A stretch of DNA of 20,074 bases from Fibrobacter sp. UBA4309. GTDB lineage: Bacteria; Fibrobacterota; Fibrobacteria; Fibrobacterales; Fibrobacteraceae. Within the stretch, counting starts at the first letter, position 1; every line of letters starts with the position of its first letter. The position numbers were made by a program, and so were the translations under genes. Below the pieces are notes generated by a model, which did not search any database, had not been told where the DNA came from, and was given only the letters and a program-made list of their open reading frames with translations. Location: NCBI RefSeq assembly GCF_002395745.1, contig NZ_DGUN01000073.1, positions 1 through 20,074 on the forward strand, given 5' to 3'. Below are positions 19,773 through 20,074 of this stretch, one piece after another.

Positions 19773-20074
19773 CTATTTTACGGTAATTGCACGTGCCTGC
19801 GAGCCAATGCTCACCAGATACGTTCCCGCGCTGGGGACACCCAGGTTGAAGTTTCCGGAATCGACGACTCCCCTCTTCAAGACGTGGCCCTGCAAGTCAA
19901 GCAGAGTATAGGCCTTCCCTACCTGTGCACCGGCAATCTGAAGCGTACGCCCGACAGTCTCGATAGAGAATTGCGGCACCTGGGCAAGCGTCGGCAAGGC
20001 TTCCTTACTGGAGCTGGACTTCGCGGTACTGCTGGAAGACTTGGCGCCACTGGAGCTGGACTTCACAGAGCTGC
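19773..20074 (-). CDS. C-terminal part of a secreted protein with Ser linker and type IX-like sorting domain
   Basis: The gene runs off the right edge; about 100 C-terminal codons are visible. They begin with a Ser-rich linker of repeats of the form SSSS-x-x-K (KSSSSGAK, SSSSTAK, SSSSKEA). A ~75-residue beta-rich domain follows: FSIETVGRTLQIAGAQ, then KAYTLLDLQGHVLKRGVV, then AGTYLVSIGSQARAITVK at the end. The pattern (Gly-x-x-Tyr-x-hydrophobic ... DLQGHVL ... GTYLV ... short basic end) is that of type IX secretion C-terminal sorting domains, and it resembles the end of the GH8 enzyme at 8743. The catalytic or binding part lies outside the window, so the function is unknown; in Fibrobacter such ends often follow glycoside hydrolases or surface proteins. 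A strong terminator lies 20 bp after the stop. Confidence 0.85.
   Translation of the reverse strand, partial: SSVKSSSSGAKSSSSTAKSSSSKEALPTLAQVPQFSIETVGRTLQIAGAQVGKAYTLLDLQGHVLKRGVVDSGNFNLGVPSAGTYLVSIGSQARAITVK

Overview
The window almost certainly comes from Fibrobacter or a close relative. The evidence is a set of protein families that I know mainly from Fibrobacter succinogenes: two proteins with the 'Fib_succ_major' paralogous domain (11399-13126 and 18382-19233) and one ~900-residue lipoprotein of the F. succinogenes paralogous family TIGR02171 (15671-18373). Supporting evidence is the poly-Ser linkers in surface lipoproteins, type IX-like C-terminal sorting domains, and a secreted GH8 glycoside hydrolase. 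Codons ending in G/C dominate, so many antisense frames stay open. I treat those as shadows.

Layout from left to right. (1) 1-600: the 5' end of thyA (minus), then a short region of 7-bp tandem repeats and a hairpin, then a 77-residue hypothetical gene. (2) 600-4300: a 933-residue OmpA-family outer-membrane protein with eight extended TSP3-like repeats, and a RadC-family gene, both minus. (3) 4300-6950: an AT-rich intergenic region with a good promoter, then the ilvB-ilvN acetolactate synthase operon (plus) and its terminator. (4) 7040-8733: a Ser-rich lipoprotein with a four-Cys tail whose stop codon overlaps (ATGA) the start of a radical SAM/SPASM enzyme. This is a candidate peptide-modification system. 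(5) 8743-10377: secreted GH8 enzyme (minus). (6) 10427-11398: an acidic 137-residue hypothetical gene, then ssrA (tmRNA, tag ADENYALAA) with striking palindromes at both of its ends. (7) 11399-13126: lipoprotein with two Fib_succ_major domains joined by a Ser-rich repeat linker. (8) 13319-15598: a radical SAM protein and its DUF4130-type partner, a putative DNA modification/repair pair. Their 189-bp gap is filled by three unrelated 7-bp tandem arrays. (9) 15671-19233: a two-gene lipoprotein operon (Fib_succ_major protein followed by the TIGR02171 protein). (10) 19304-19705: a MutT-like Nudix hydrolase (plus). (11) 19773 to the right edge: the C-terminus of a secreted protein with a Ser linker and sorting domain.

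The best candidates for something undescribed are the lipoprotein/radical SAM pair, the family of intergenic heptanucleotide tandem arrays, and the inverted duplication that would pair the tmRNA leader with the mature tmRNA 5' end. Several genes also appear to be leaderless, with TACATTTG or TATATTTTG placed 3-5 nt before the ATG. No CRISPR array, transposase, integrase or tRNA was seen.
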